Assembly: GCF_002159735.1 (NCBI RefSeq)
Contig: NZ_NFJF01000004.1
Coordinates: forward strand, 145,079 to 209,078
DNA: 64,000 nucleotides
From: Olsenella sp. An270
GTDB taxonomy: Bacteria > Actinomycetota > Coriobacteriia > Coriobacteriales > Atopobiaceae
Reading direction: 5' to 3'
Shown: piece by piece, positions 16,030 to 24,891 of the stretch
Layout: each line of letters opens with the position of its first letter
How positions within the stretch are numbered: the stretch's first letter is position 1
The notes under the pieces: model-generated
Told to the model about the DNA's origin: nothing
Databases searched by the model: none
Seen by the model: only the letters and a program-made list of their open reading frames with translations
Program-made: the position numbers and the translations under genes

Positions 16030-18543
16030 ATGCCCGCGCGCGGCGGTGCCGCGGCGCCCGACCATATCGAGGTGCGCGGCGCCCGCGTGCACAACCTCAA
16101 GAACGTCGACGTCGACATCCCGCTGAACGAGCTCGTGGGCGTGGCCGGGGTCTCCGGCTCTGGCAAGAGCTCGCTCGCCCTGGGCGTACTCTACGCCGAG
16201 GGTAGTCGTCGCTATCTGGAGTCGCTCTCCACGTACACGCGTCGCCGCATGACGCAGGCGAGCCACGCCGCGGTGGATGACGTGCGTTACGTGCCAGCGG
16301 CCCTGGCGCTTCACCAGCGTCCGGCGGTGCCGGGCGTGCGTAGTACCTTTGGCACCATGTCCGAGCTGCTCAACAGCCTACGTCTGCTCTTCTCGCGCGT
16401 GGCGAGCCATCGGTGCCCGCACTGTGGCGCCTACGCCCCGCCCTCGATGGCGGTGGCGACGGACCAGCCCATCACCTGCCCTACCTGCGGGCAAGAGTTC
16501 TTTGGCCCCGGTGCCGAGGACCTGGCGTTCAACAGCACCGGCGCGTGTCCTGCCTGCGGCGGCACGGGTATCGTGCGCACGGTGAACGAGGCATCGCTCG
16601 TGCCCGACGAGTCCATCTCCATCGACGACGGGGCGGTGCTGCCCTGGGGCAGCCTCATGTGGGACCTCATGAAGCAGGTCTGCGGCGCCATGGGCGTGCG
16701 CACCAACGTACCCTTCTGCGAGCTCACGCCCGAGGAGCGCGACATCGTCTTCTATGGCCCCGCCGTCAAGAAGCACATTCTCTACCACCCCAAGAAGGGC
16801 GACGACTTCGCCGAGCTGGACTTCACCTACTTCAACGCGGTCTACACCGTGGAGAACGCGCTCGCCAAGGTCAAGGACGAGAAGGGCCTCAAGCGCGTGA
16901 GCCGCTTCCTCACCGAGGGGTCCTGCCCCGACTGCGGCGGCACGCGCCTCTCCGAGGCGGCGCGTGCCCCGCGCGTGGCGGGAATCGGTCTCGCCGACGC
17001 CACGGCGATGACGCTCGACGACGTCGTTGCCTGGGTCGCCGCGGTCCCCGCGAGCCTGACCGAGGAGCTTCGTCCCATGGCTCAGAGCATCTGCGACTCC
17101 TTCCGTCACACGGCGCAGCGCCTGCTTGACCTGGGCCTTGGCTACCTCTCGCTCAACCGTGCGGCCGCCACGCTCTCCACGGGCGAGCGCCAGCGCGTGC
17201 AGCTGGCCCGCGCGGTCCGCAACCGCACGACGGGCGTGCTCTACGTGCTCGACGAGCCGTCCATCGGCCTGCACCCCGCCAACGTGGATGGTCTTCTCGG
17301 CGTCATGCGCGACCTTTTGGCCGACGGCAACTCCGTCGTGATGGTGGATCACGACGCACGCATTCTCGCCGAGACGGACCACCTCATCGAGCTGGGCCCC
17401 GGCGCGGGGGCGGACGGCGGGCGCGTGATCTGCCAGGGTACCGTCGCCGAGGTGGCGGCCGATCCCGCATCGCGCGTCGGCGGCTTCCTCACGGGCGAGA
17501 AGGACGTGCTCTCTCGGCCGCGCGCCGCTGCGGACGAGATGTTCGACCTCGGCACCATCTCGATGGAGACCGAGGCGCTGCATACGGTGCGCCCGCTCCA
17601 CGTGGAGGTCCCGCGCGGGCGGCTCGTGGTGGTGACGGGCGTCTCGGGCTCGGGCAAGACGACGCTCGTGCTGGAGACGCTGGTGCCGGCGCTCGCCGCT
17701 GCGGCGGCGGGGGAGACGCTGCCCGCGCACGTGCGCTGGGTGGACGCCGAGGGCGTGCGGCGCGCGAACCTCATCGACGCGACGCCGATCGGGATCAACG
17801 TGCGTTCCACGGTGGCGACGTACGCCGGCGTCCACGACGAGCTGCGGCGCGCCTATGCCCGCACCGACGAGGCGCGCGCCGCCGGCTACAAGGCCGGGGA
17901 CTTCTCGTACAACACCGGGCGCCTGCGCTGCCCCACCTGCGACGGCACGGGCGAGGTCTCGCTCGACGTGCAGTTCCTCCCGGACGTGGACATCCCGTGC
18001 CCGGACTGCCGCGGGTCGCGCTACGCTGCGGCGGCGGACGGCGTGCACCGCCCGCGCAAGGGCGAGCCGACGGACACGGGCCTCACGCTCCCGCAGCTCA
18101 TGGCGCTCTCCGTGGACGAGGCGCTCGACGCCTGCTCTGACCTGCGTCGCGTTGCCACACGGCTGCAGGTGCTGCATGACCTTGGCCTGGGATACCTCAC
18201 GCTCGGCGAGGCCACGCCGGCACTCTCCGGCGGCGAGGCGCAGCGTCTCAAGCTCGCGAGCGAGATGGGCCGCGCGCAGGATGACGCCGTCTTCGTCTTT
18301 GACGAGCCCACGATCGGTCTGCACCCGCTCGACGTGCAGACGCTGCTCGCGGTGTTCCAGCGGCTCGTGGATGCCGGCGCCACCGTCATCGTGATCGAGC
18401 ACGACCTGGACGTCATTCGCAACGCGGACTACGTGATCGACATGGGCCCCGGCGGCGGCGAGGCGGGCGGCCGCATCGTGTGCGCCGGCACTCCCGAGGA
18501 GGTTGCCGCCTGCTCCGACAGCGTCACCGGCCGCTACCTGTGA
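16030..18543 (+). CDS. UvrA-like ABC ATPase lacking the UvrB-binding domain
   Basis: The 837-residue protein has two ABC modules: Walker [10 protein letters not shown] (about residue 41) and GVSGSGKTT (about 538), signatures LSTGERQ (about 383) and LSGGEAQ (about 733), and Walker [11 protein letters not shown] and [10 protein letters not shown]. Three zinc-type Cys pairs sets are visible (CPHC/CPTC, CPAC with CPDC, CPTC/CPDC). The first two pairs are only about 25 residues apart, so the roughly 100-residue UvrB-binding domain of true UvrA is absent. This matches class II UvrA/DrrC-like proteins linked to drug tolerance or accessory repair. Translationally coupled to the deformylase-like gene. 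Confidence 0.88.
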   Translation: MPARGGAAAPDHIEVRGARVHNLKNVDVDIPLNELVGVAGVSGSGKSSLALGVLYAEGSRRYLESLSTYTRRRMTQASHAAVDDVRYVPAALALHQRPAVPGVRSTFGTMSELLNSLRLLFSRVASHRCPHCGAYAPPSMAVATDQPITCPTCGQEFFGPGAEDLAFNSTGACPACGGTGIVRTVNEASLVPDESISIDDGAVLPWGSLMWDLMKQVCGAMGVRTNVPFCELTPEERDIVFYGPAVKKHILYHPKKGDDFAELDFTYFNAVYTVENALAKVKDEKGLKRVSRFLTEGSCPDCGGTRLSEAARAPRVAGIGLADATAMTLDDVVAWVAAVPASLTEELRPMAQSICDSFRHTAQRLLDLGLGYLSLNRAAATLSTGERQRVQLARAVRNRTTGVLYVLDEPSIGLHPANVDGLLGVMRDLLADGNSVVMVDHDARILAETDHLIELGPGAGADGGRVICQGTVAEVAADPASRVGGFLTGEKDVLSRPRAAADEMFDLGTISMETEALHTVRPLHVEVPRGRLVVVTGVSGSGKTTLVLETLVPALAAAAAGETLPAHVRWVDAEGVRRANLIDATPIGINVRSTVATYAGVHDELRRAYARTDEARAAGYKAGDFSYNTGRLRCPTCDGTGEVSLDVQFLPDVDIPCPDCRGSRYAAAADGVHRPRKGEPTDTGLTLPQLMALSVDEALDACSDLRRVATRLQVLHDLGLGYLTLGEATPALSGGEAQRLKLASEMGRAQDDAVFVFDEPTIGLHPLDVQTLLAVFQRLVDAGATVIVIEHDLDVIRNADYVIDMGPGGGEAGGRIVCAGTPEEVAACSDSVTGRYL

Positions 18544-18572
18544 GACAAATGAACCCGTCCCCTTTGTCTCAC
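18540..18572. repeat. 33-bp palindromic repeat B, copy 1
   Basis: Begins GTGAGACAAA and ends TTTGTCTCAC, with 31 of 33 positions identical to copy 2 at 24859-24891. The TGA of the UvrA-like gene is bases 2-4 of the repeat, and the convergent nth stop lies 3 bp beyond it. Confidence 0.85.
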
Positions 18573-18575
18573 GAC

Positions 18576-19238
18576 TCAGCAGCGGTGGGCGCTGGGGCAG
18601 ATGTCCTCGAGGACGCAGCCGTCACAGCGCGGGCCGCGCGCCACGCAGGTGTCGCGCCCGTGCTTGATCCACTGGTGGTTCACCGGTCCCCAGAGCTCGC
18701 GCGGCAGCAGGTGCAGCAGGTCCTGCTCGGTCTTGAGCGGCTCCTTCTCGTGCGTCTTGGGCGAGAGCGCCAGCCGGTGCGCGATGCGGTTGACGTGCGT
18801 GTCCACCGCGATGCCCTCCACGATGCCAAACCCCACGTTCATCACGATGTTGGCCGTCTTGCGCCCCACGCCGGGCAGACGCGTGAGCTCCTCCATCGTG
18901 TGCGGGACCTCCCCGCCAAAATCGGAGACGATCATCTGCGCGCACTCCACGCAGTGCCGCGCCTTGGACTTGTAGAAGCCCAGGCTGTGGATGTACTCGG
19001 AGACCTCCTCGGGCGAGGCGGCCGCCATGGCCTCCGGCGTGGGGAAGCGCTCGAAGAGCGCGGGCGTCACCTTGTTGACCTGAGCGTCGGTCGTCTGTGC
19101 CGAGAGCAGGACGGCGATCGTCAGGCGAAACGGGTTCGCGTGGTCGAGGAAGCACTCGACCGGCCCGTACTTCTCGTCAAGGCGTCGGCAGACCTCAACG
19201 GCCCGCTCGACCTTGGCCTGCTTGGTCTCTCGTGGCAT
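18576..19238 (-). CDS. nth: Endonuclease III (DNA glycosylase/AP lyase)
   Basis: The 220-residue product has the helix-hairpin-helix LPGVGRKTANIV with its catalytic Lys (about residue 123), the catalytic Asp in VDTHVNRIAHRL, and the 4Fe-4S motif C-x6-C-x2-C-x5-C at the C terminus. It removes oxidised pyrimidines and nicks the AP site. Length is normal. Convergent with the UvrA-like gene across repeat B. Confidence 0.96.
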   Translation of the reverse strand: MPRETKQAKVERAVEVCRRLDEKYGPVECFLDHANPFRLTIAVLLSAQTTDAQVNKVTPALFERFPTPEAMAAASPEEVSEYIHSLGFYKSKARHCVECAQMIVSDFGGEVPHTMEELTRLPGVGRKTANIVMNVGFGIVEGIAVDTHVNRIAHRLALSPKTHEKEPLKTEQDLLHLLPRELWGPVNHQWIKHGRDTCVARGPRCDGCVLEDICPSAHRC

Positions 19239-19386
19239 CGCGTCCCCTTCCTTGGCCTTCCGACCGATGATAGGGCGACCGGTCGGGGGAGAAAAGGGGC
19301 TTCTCGCCCTCCGGCGTTCGTTGCGTGTGCTAGCGTCTTTTCAGAAATCTCGCCAAGCGGGCGAGAAGAACGCGGAGGGAGGGGCG

Positions 19387-20643
<1,257 letters not shown>

Positions 20644-20689
20644 CGAGCCTGCCCCCGTTGACCTCATGTGCGAGCCTGGAAAGCCGGGG

Positions 20690-20850
20690 CCTTGTCCTGC
20701 CGGCGTCCAGGAATCGCCGTCCTTGTCCGCCAGGGTTCTAAGAATCCGGGCCCTTGTCGCCAGAGCTTCTATGAAATGGCGCCCTTGTACGCTGGAGGGC
20801 GGCCAGGACCGCACAAGGTCCGCGATTTCTAGAAGTACTGACGACAAGGG
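20690..20850. repeat. 31-bp phased repeats, locus 1 (four direct, two inverted units)
   Basis: CCTTGT starts at 20690, 20721, 20752 and 20783, exactly 31 bp apart; the inverse ACAAGG occurs at 20813 and 20844, again 31 bp apart. Weaker conservation includes a TCTANGAA block about 17 bp after each CCTTGT. The array lies between the zinc-ribbon gene and the promoter of the XRE-aminotransferase gene. The same period and motif recur at 63814-63906. This 314-bp gap otherwise holds only the operator at 20865-20945. Confidence 0.8.
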
Positions 20851-20864
20851 CCCGTTGTCTCGAC

Positions 20865-20945
20865 AAGTTCAATTTGAGTTGTGCTAGAGTACCGATATTG
20901 AACTTCTCGGTCGAGAAGTTCAATTTTTGCCCATCAGATTGAACT
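20865..20945 (+). promoter_or_regulatory. Operator cluster upstream of the XRE-aminotransferase gene
   Basis: A perfect palindrome has arms TTGAACTTCTCG (20898-20909) and CGAGAAGTTCAA (20912-20923) around GT. Extra half-sites AAGTTCAA (20865-20872) and TTGAACT (20939-20945) flank it. A weak promoter, TTGAGT with TATTGA 16 bp later, overlaps the palindrome. The clear candidate binder is the helix-turn-helix domain encoded directly downstream (autoregulation, inference). Confidence 0.7.
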
Positions 20946-20957
20946 CCGGGAGACGAG

Positions 20958-22469
20958 ATGGCGCACGAGACCTTCGCAGAGCGTCTTCGCCAGGCGATGG
21001 CCGAGAAGGGCCTCAAGCAGACGGACCTCGTCCGCGAGGCGTCGGCACGTGGCGAGAAGCTCGGGAAGAGCCAGGTCAGCCAATATGTGAGCGGCAAGGT
21101 CGTGCCGCGTGCGAACGTGGTGTCCCTGCTTGCTGCGCTTCTCGGCGTGGATGCGGGTTGGCTTGCCACGGGGGAGGGGGCCCGAGCTGCCGCGCGGCCT
21201 GAGACCGCGACCCAGCCCATCCCCACCGACACCGGCAAAAGGAGTTCCACCATGCGCGAGTTCAAGAAGTCCAGCAAGCTCGACAACGTCCTCTACGACG
21301 TCCGCGGCCCCGTCGCCGACGAGGCGGCCCGCATGGAGGACGAGGGCCTGCGCATCCTCAAGCTCAACATCGGCAACCCCGCGCCGTTTGGCTTCCGCAC
21401 GCCCGACGAGGTTGTCCACGACATGCGTCAGCAGCTGCCCGACTGCGAGGGCTACTCCGACTCGCGCGGCCTCTTCTCTGCCCGCAAGGCGATCATGCAG
21501 TACGCGCAGCTCAAGCACCTGCCCAACGTGAGCATGGACGGGATCTACACCGGCAACGGCGTCTCCGAGCTCATCCAGCTCTGCATGAACGTGCTGCTCA
21601 ACACCGGTGACGAGATCCTCATCCCGAGCCCCGACTACCCTCTGTGGACCGCCTGCGCCACGCTCGCGGGCGGCACGCCCGTGCACTACCTGTGCGACGA
21701 GGAGGCCGAGTGGACGCCCGACCTCGCCGACATGGAGGCTAAGATCACGAGCAACACCAAGGCGCTCGTGATCATCAACCCCAACAACCCCACGGGCGCC
21801 GTCTACCCGCGCGAGGTGCTCGAGCAGATCGTGGAGATCGCCCGCCGGCACCAGCTGATGATCTTCTCGGACGAGATCTACGACCGCCTGTGCATGGACG
21901 GCTTCGAGCACGTCTCCATTGCCTCGCTGGCGCCCGACCTGCCGTGCGTCACGTTCTCCGGCCTCTCCAAGTCCCATATGGTGGCGGGCTACCGCATCGG
22001 CTGGATGATCCTCTCGGGCAACAAGCGCTGCATGAGCGACTTCATCTATGGCATCAACATGCTCTCCAACATGCGCCTGTGCTCCAACGTGCCGGCGCAG
22101 TCCATCGTCCAGACGGCGCTCGGCGGCTACCAGAGCGTGGAGCGCTACGTGGAGCCCGGCGGGCGCATCTACGAGCAGCGCAACTTCGTCTACGAGGCGC
22201 TCAACGACATCGACGGCATCACGGCCGTGAAGCCCAAGGCCGCGTTCTACATCTTCCCCAAGATCGACGTGAAGAAGTTCAACATCACTGATGACGAGCA
22301 GTTCGCCCTCGACCTGCTGCACGAGAAGCACATCCTCATCACGCGCGGCGGCGGCTTCAACTGGCCCAAGCCCGACCACTTCCGCATTGTCTATCTGCCG
22401 CGCATGGGCGTCCTGCGCGAGGCCATGACCGACCTCGCGGACTTCTTCGCCCACTACCGCCAGGGCTAG
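20958..22469 (+). CDS. alaA: Fusion of XRE helix-turn-helix and AlaA-type aminotransferase
   Basis: Residues 1-75 are an XRE/Cro helix-turn-helix (GLKQTDLVREASARGEKLGKS, then QVSQYVSGKVVP). After a linker (75-98) comes a full class I aminotransferase of about 405 residues: IGNPAPFGF, YSDSRGLFSARKAIMQY, NPNNPTGAVY, and the PLP lysine in SGLSKSHMVAGYRIGW. The enzyme part matches alanine:2-oxoglutarate aminotransferase AlaA. An internal ATG at 21252 is preceded by AAAAGGAG at 8 nt and gives the usual AlaA N terminus MREFKKSSK, so both a fusion and a free enzyme may be made. A palindrome upstream suggests autoregulation. Confidence 0.9.
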   Translation: MAHETFAERLRQAMAEKGLKQTDLVREASARGEKLGKSQVSQYVSGKVVPRANVVSLLAALLGVDAGWLATGEGARAAARPETATQPIPTDTGKRSSTMREFKKSSKLDNVLYDVRGPVADEAARMEDEGLRILKLNIGNPAPFGFRTPDEVVHDMRQQLPDCEGYSDSRGLFSARKAIMQYAQLKHLPNVSMDGIYTGNGVSELIQLCMNVLLNTGDEILIPSPDYPLWTACATLAGGTPVHYLCDEEAEWTPDLADMEAKITSNTKALVIINPNNPTGAVYPREVLEQIVEIARRHQLMIFSDEIYDRLCMDGFEHVSIASLAPDLPCVTFSGLSKSHMVAGYRIGWMILSGNKRCMSDFIYGINMLSNMRLCSNVPAQSIVQTALGGYQSVERYVEPGGRIYEQRNFVYEALNDIDGITAVKPKAAFYIFPKIDVKKFNITDDEQFALDLLHEKHILITRGGGFNWPKPDHFRIVYLPRMGVLREAMTDLADFFAHYRQG

Positions 22470-22480
22470 CGTCCGTCTTT

Positions 22481-22607
22481 CATTATCTGGGTACTTTTTC
22501 TGGCACCTCCCAAGTACGACCTGGGAGGTGCCATTTTTCTACCAGCGGATTTGTGAGCTGGATGGGCGGGGATACTTCGGGGGTCCTCAAAAAGTACCCA
22601 ATTAATG
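22481..22607. repeat. MITE-like element with ~26-bp terminal inverted repeats and internal hairpin
   Basis: Ends 22481-22506 and 22582-22607 are inverted copies; a core of 12 bp (TGGGTACTTTTT and AAAAAGTACCCA) is perfect and flanking CATTA is shared. Inside, GGCACCTCCCA (22502-22512) and TGGGAGGTGCC (22522-22532) form an 11-bp stem followed by ATTTTT, an intrinsic terminator for the aminotransferase gene. No transposase is encoded. Confidence 0.7.
22502..22538 (+). terminator. Intrinsic terminator of the XRE-aminotransferase gene
   Basis: A perfect 11-bp GC-rich stem with a 9-base loop is followed by A and TTTTT. Confidence 0.88.
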
Positions 22608-22608
22608 C

Positions 22609-22941
22609 TCAGGAGAGCGGCTCCACGCACCAGACGTCGTCGAAGGCGATGTGGTGCCGCACGACCGTGAGCTCGCGGGACACGGGGTCCACGCAGGTCA
22701 CGATGCCCTCGGTCGTGACGTAGGCGTCGCGCTCGTAGTGGGTCACGCGGACGAGCTGGCCTTTGCGCACGGCGGCGAGCTCGCCGGAGATGCGCGCGGA
22801 CTCCTCCTCGGAGGGCTCGCGGCGCGGCTCGGTCACGCGCTCGCGTTCCCGCACGAGGTCGTAATAGCCGGTGAGCGCCGCGAACGGGGAGAACTGCGCC
22901 GCTCGGTCGGCGTGTCGGCGCGGCTCCTCGACCCTACTCAT
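22609..22941 (-). CDS. YolD-like protein
   Basis: The 110-residue product has the YolD-family pattern: RAAQFSPFAALTGYYDLV near the N terminus, RKGQLVRVTHY in the middle and a final HHIAFDDVWCVE. YolD proteins are partners of Y-family polymerases in Firmicutes and are often SOS-induced; the molecular role is not known. It overlaps the polymerase gene by 8 bp, so the two are coupled. Confidence 0.88.
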   Translation of the reverse strand: MSRVEEPRRHADRAAQFSPFAALTGYYDLVRERERVTEPRREPSEEESARISGELAAVRKGQLVRVTHYERDAYVTTEGIVTCVDPVSRELTVVRHHIAFDDVWCVEPLS

Positions 22942-24262
22942 GATGGCCTCCCACCTGCTCGTTTCGCTCCCGCCCGGTCGCCTCGGGGCGGTAGCTGATC
23001 CCGCGCACGAGCGCGTTCTTTCCGAAGCGCCGCTTCACGGCCATCGTGGCGCGCGCGAGGCTCTTCTCGGCCGTGTCCGCCGCGGGGTCTGAGAAGAGCG
23101 TGAGTTCCGCATACTCCTCCGGCACGAGTTCGCCCACGGAGATGTTGACGCGGCGCACGGCCCGGGCAGGGTCCACAATCTCCTCGTAGAGCGCGAGGAA
23201 CGCCGCAGTGAGCTCCGTGCGCGAGCTCGTGGCCTCGGCGAGCTTGCGCGAGGCGTTGGCGCCCTCGCCGCGACGGCCCACCACGCGCGTCCCGTGCTCG
23301 CCGGTGAAGGTCTCCGTTGCCGCGCCCCTCTCGCCCGCCGGCCCCCGCTCGTGCGCGTAGCCCACGAAGAGCGAGACGTGTCCGCAGACCAGGCCCTTGT
23401 CCACGAGCTCCAGCGTGAGGTTGTCGACCATCTCGCGCAGGACCACGCGCGCCTCCTCGAAGGCGTAGTCGCGCATGAGGACCTGCCCCGAGCCCATCGA
23501 GTGCGCCCTGGGCCGATAGGCGTGGATCTCTGCCATCGTGCACGGCTCGATACCCCAGGCGTGGTCGATGAGCAGCTCGGCGTTGATGCCAAACTCGTCG
23601 TAGAGGGCCCGTTCGGGAAGCAGGGCCACGCCGCCCATGTCGTGCGCGCCCATCTGGGCCAGGCGCCGAGCGATGCCGGGACCGATGCCCCAGATGTCGG
23701 TGATGGGCCGGTGGTGCCAGATGAGGCACTTGTAGCGCTCCTCGTCCAGCTCGCCGATGTTGTCGGGCGTGTGCTTGGCCGTGATGTCCAGCGCGACCTT
23801 CGCCAGGAACAGGTTGGTCCCGATGCCGGCCGTGGCGCAGATGCCGGTCTCGCGACGGACCATGTCGATGAGCTCCACGGCCAGCTCGCGAGCCGTCTTG
23901 CCGTAGAGCGCGAGGTAGGGCGTCACGTCGATGAACACCTCGTCCACCGAGTAGACGTGGATGTCCTCGGGCGAGAAGTACCTCAGGTAGCGGGCGTAGA
24001 TGTCTGCGGAGACCTCCATGTAGCGCCGCATGCGCGGCCGGGCCATCTCGTAGTCGATGCCGTCCGGGATCTCGAAGACGCGGCAGCGGTTGCGCACGCC
24101 GAGCGCCTTCATGGCCGGCGAGATGGCCAGGCAGATGGTCTTGCGGCCACGCGAGGGGTCGGCCACCACGAGCCGGTGCTCGAACGGGTCGCGCCCGCGG
24201 TCCACGCACTCGACCGAGGCGTAGAAGCACTTGAGGTCTATGCAGAGGTAGGCGCGGTCCAT
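22934..24262 (-). CDS. Y-family DNA polymerase (UvrX/DinB-like)
   Basis: The 442-residue product has the catalytic residues of Y-family polymerases: CIDLKCFYASVE (about residues 7-18) with the first Asp, and YSVDEVFIDVT (about 103-113) with the Asp-Glu pair, followed by GIGTNLFLAKVALD and the helix-hairpin-helix DIWGIGPGIARRL. It performs error-prone synthesis past lesions. It closely resembles the UvrX/YqjW subgroup found with yolD. The ATG at 24262 has CGGAGG upstream. A LexA-like box (24274-24287) sits just upstream, pointing to SOS control. Confidence 0.92.
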   Translation of the reverse strand: MDRAYLCIDLKCFYASVECVDRGRDPFEHRLVVADPSRGRKTICLAISPAMKALGVRNRCRVFEIPDGIDYEMARPRMRRYMEVSADIYARYLRYFSPEDIHVYSVDEVFIDVTPYLALYGKTARELAVELIDMVRRETGICATAGIGTNLFLAKVALDITAKHTPDNIGELDEERYKCLIWHHRPITDIWGIGPGIARRLAQMGAHDMGGVALLPERALYDEFGINAELLIDHAWGIEPCTMAEIHAYRPRAHSMGSGQVLMRDYAFEEARVVLREMVDNLTLELVDKGLVCGHVSLFVGYAHERGPAGERGAATETFTGEHGTRVVGRRGEGANASRKLAEATSSRTELTAAFLALYEEIVDPARAVRRVNISVGELVPEEYAELTLFSDPAADTAEKSLARATMAVKRRFGKNALVRGISYRPEATGRERNEQVGGHHE

Positions 24263-24273
24263 GTCCTCCGGTC

Positions 24274-24305
24274 CAAACGTTTGTTCTATGATGGGACCAT
24301 CATAG
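24274..24305. promoter_or_regulatory. LexA-like box and second palindrome between polymerase and thpR genes
   Basis: On the minus strand AGAACAAACGTTTG (24287-24274) fits the Gram-positive SOS box CGAACRNRYGTTYC at 12 of 14 positions. Overlapping its end, CTATGATGG and CCATCATAG (24286-24305) are perfect 9-bp arms around GA. The two sites lie between divergent genes, so one region may control both. Confidence 0.55.
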
Positions 24306-24337
24306 CGAAGGGGCCGGACAATTTCGAGGAGGGTGTC

Positions 24338-24862
24338 ATGCGGGCGTTCATTGCGTTGGAGCTGCCGGAGGCGTTTGCGGACGAGGTCGCCGCCCTGTCG
24401 CGGCAGCTGGCCGCTGTCTGCGAGGGGCGCTTCGTGGCGGAGGGAAACCACCACCTCACGTTGGCGTTTCTTGGCGAGCTCGACGAGGCGGGCGTGCGGT
24501 CCGCGATGGACGCGCTCGAGGTGGCGTGCGCTGGCATGGGGCCGGTCGAGCTGGTGGCGGAGGGGCTCGGAACGTTCGGCCGTGGCCGCGCCACTACGCT
24601 CTGGCTGGGGATTCGGCGCTCCGAGGAGCTGGACCTCCTCGCCCGGCGCGTGCGCGGCGAGCTCGCGGCGCGAGGGCTCGCCTACGACGAGAAGGACTTC
24701 CTGCCGCACGTCACGCTGGCCCGTCGCGCCCGCATGCCCCGCGGCGAGCTGGGCGAGCTCGCCTTCCCGCTGCCCGACGAGGCGCGCCGCGTCACGCTCT
24801 TCCGCAGCATCCTCGAACCCGACGGCGCCCGCTACAAGCCGCTCCATACCGTGACGCTGTGA
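24338..24862 (+). CDS. thpR: RNA 2',3'-cyclic phosphodiesterase
   Basis: The 174-residue protein carries the two H-x-T-x motifs of the 2H phosphoesterase superfamily: HHLTLAFLG (about residue 44) and LPHVTLARR (about residue 127), plus the N-terminal RAFIALELP signature of ThpR/LigT. It hydrolyses 2',3'-cyclic phosphates on RNA ends. The stop codon is supplied by repeat B copy 2. Confidence 0.92.
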   Translation: MRAFIALELPEAFADEVAALSRQLAAVCEGRFVAEGNHHLTLAFLGELDEAGVRSAMDALEVACAGMGPVELVAEGLGTFGRGRATTLWLGIRRSEELDLLARRVRGELAARGLAYDEKDFLPHVTLARRARMPRGELGELAFPLPDEARRVTLFRSILEPDGARYKPLHTVTL

Positions 24863-24891
24863 GACAAACGAACCTGTCCCCTTTGTCTCAC
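24859..24891. repeat. 33-bp palindromic repeat B, copy 2
   Basis: Same sequence as copy 1 except at two positions. It supplies the TGA of thpR (24860-24862) on one strand and the TGA of recQ (24888-24890) on the other, so a single palindrome ends both convergent genes. Confidence 0.88.

Noticed and set aside
20690..20850. CRISPR array
   Set aside because: The 31-bp period is regular, but only 6-7 bases plus a weak block are conserved, units change orientation, and no cas gene is present.
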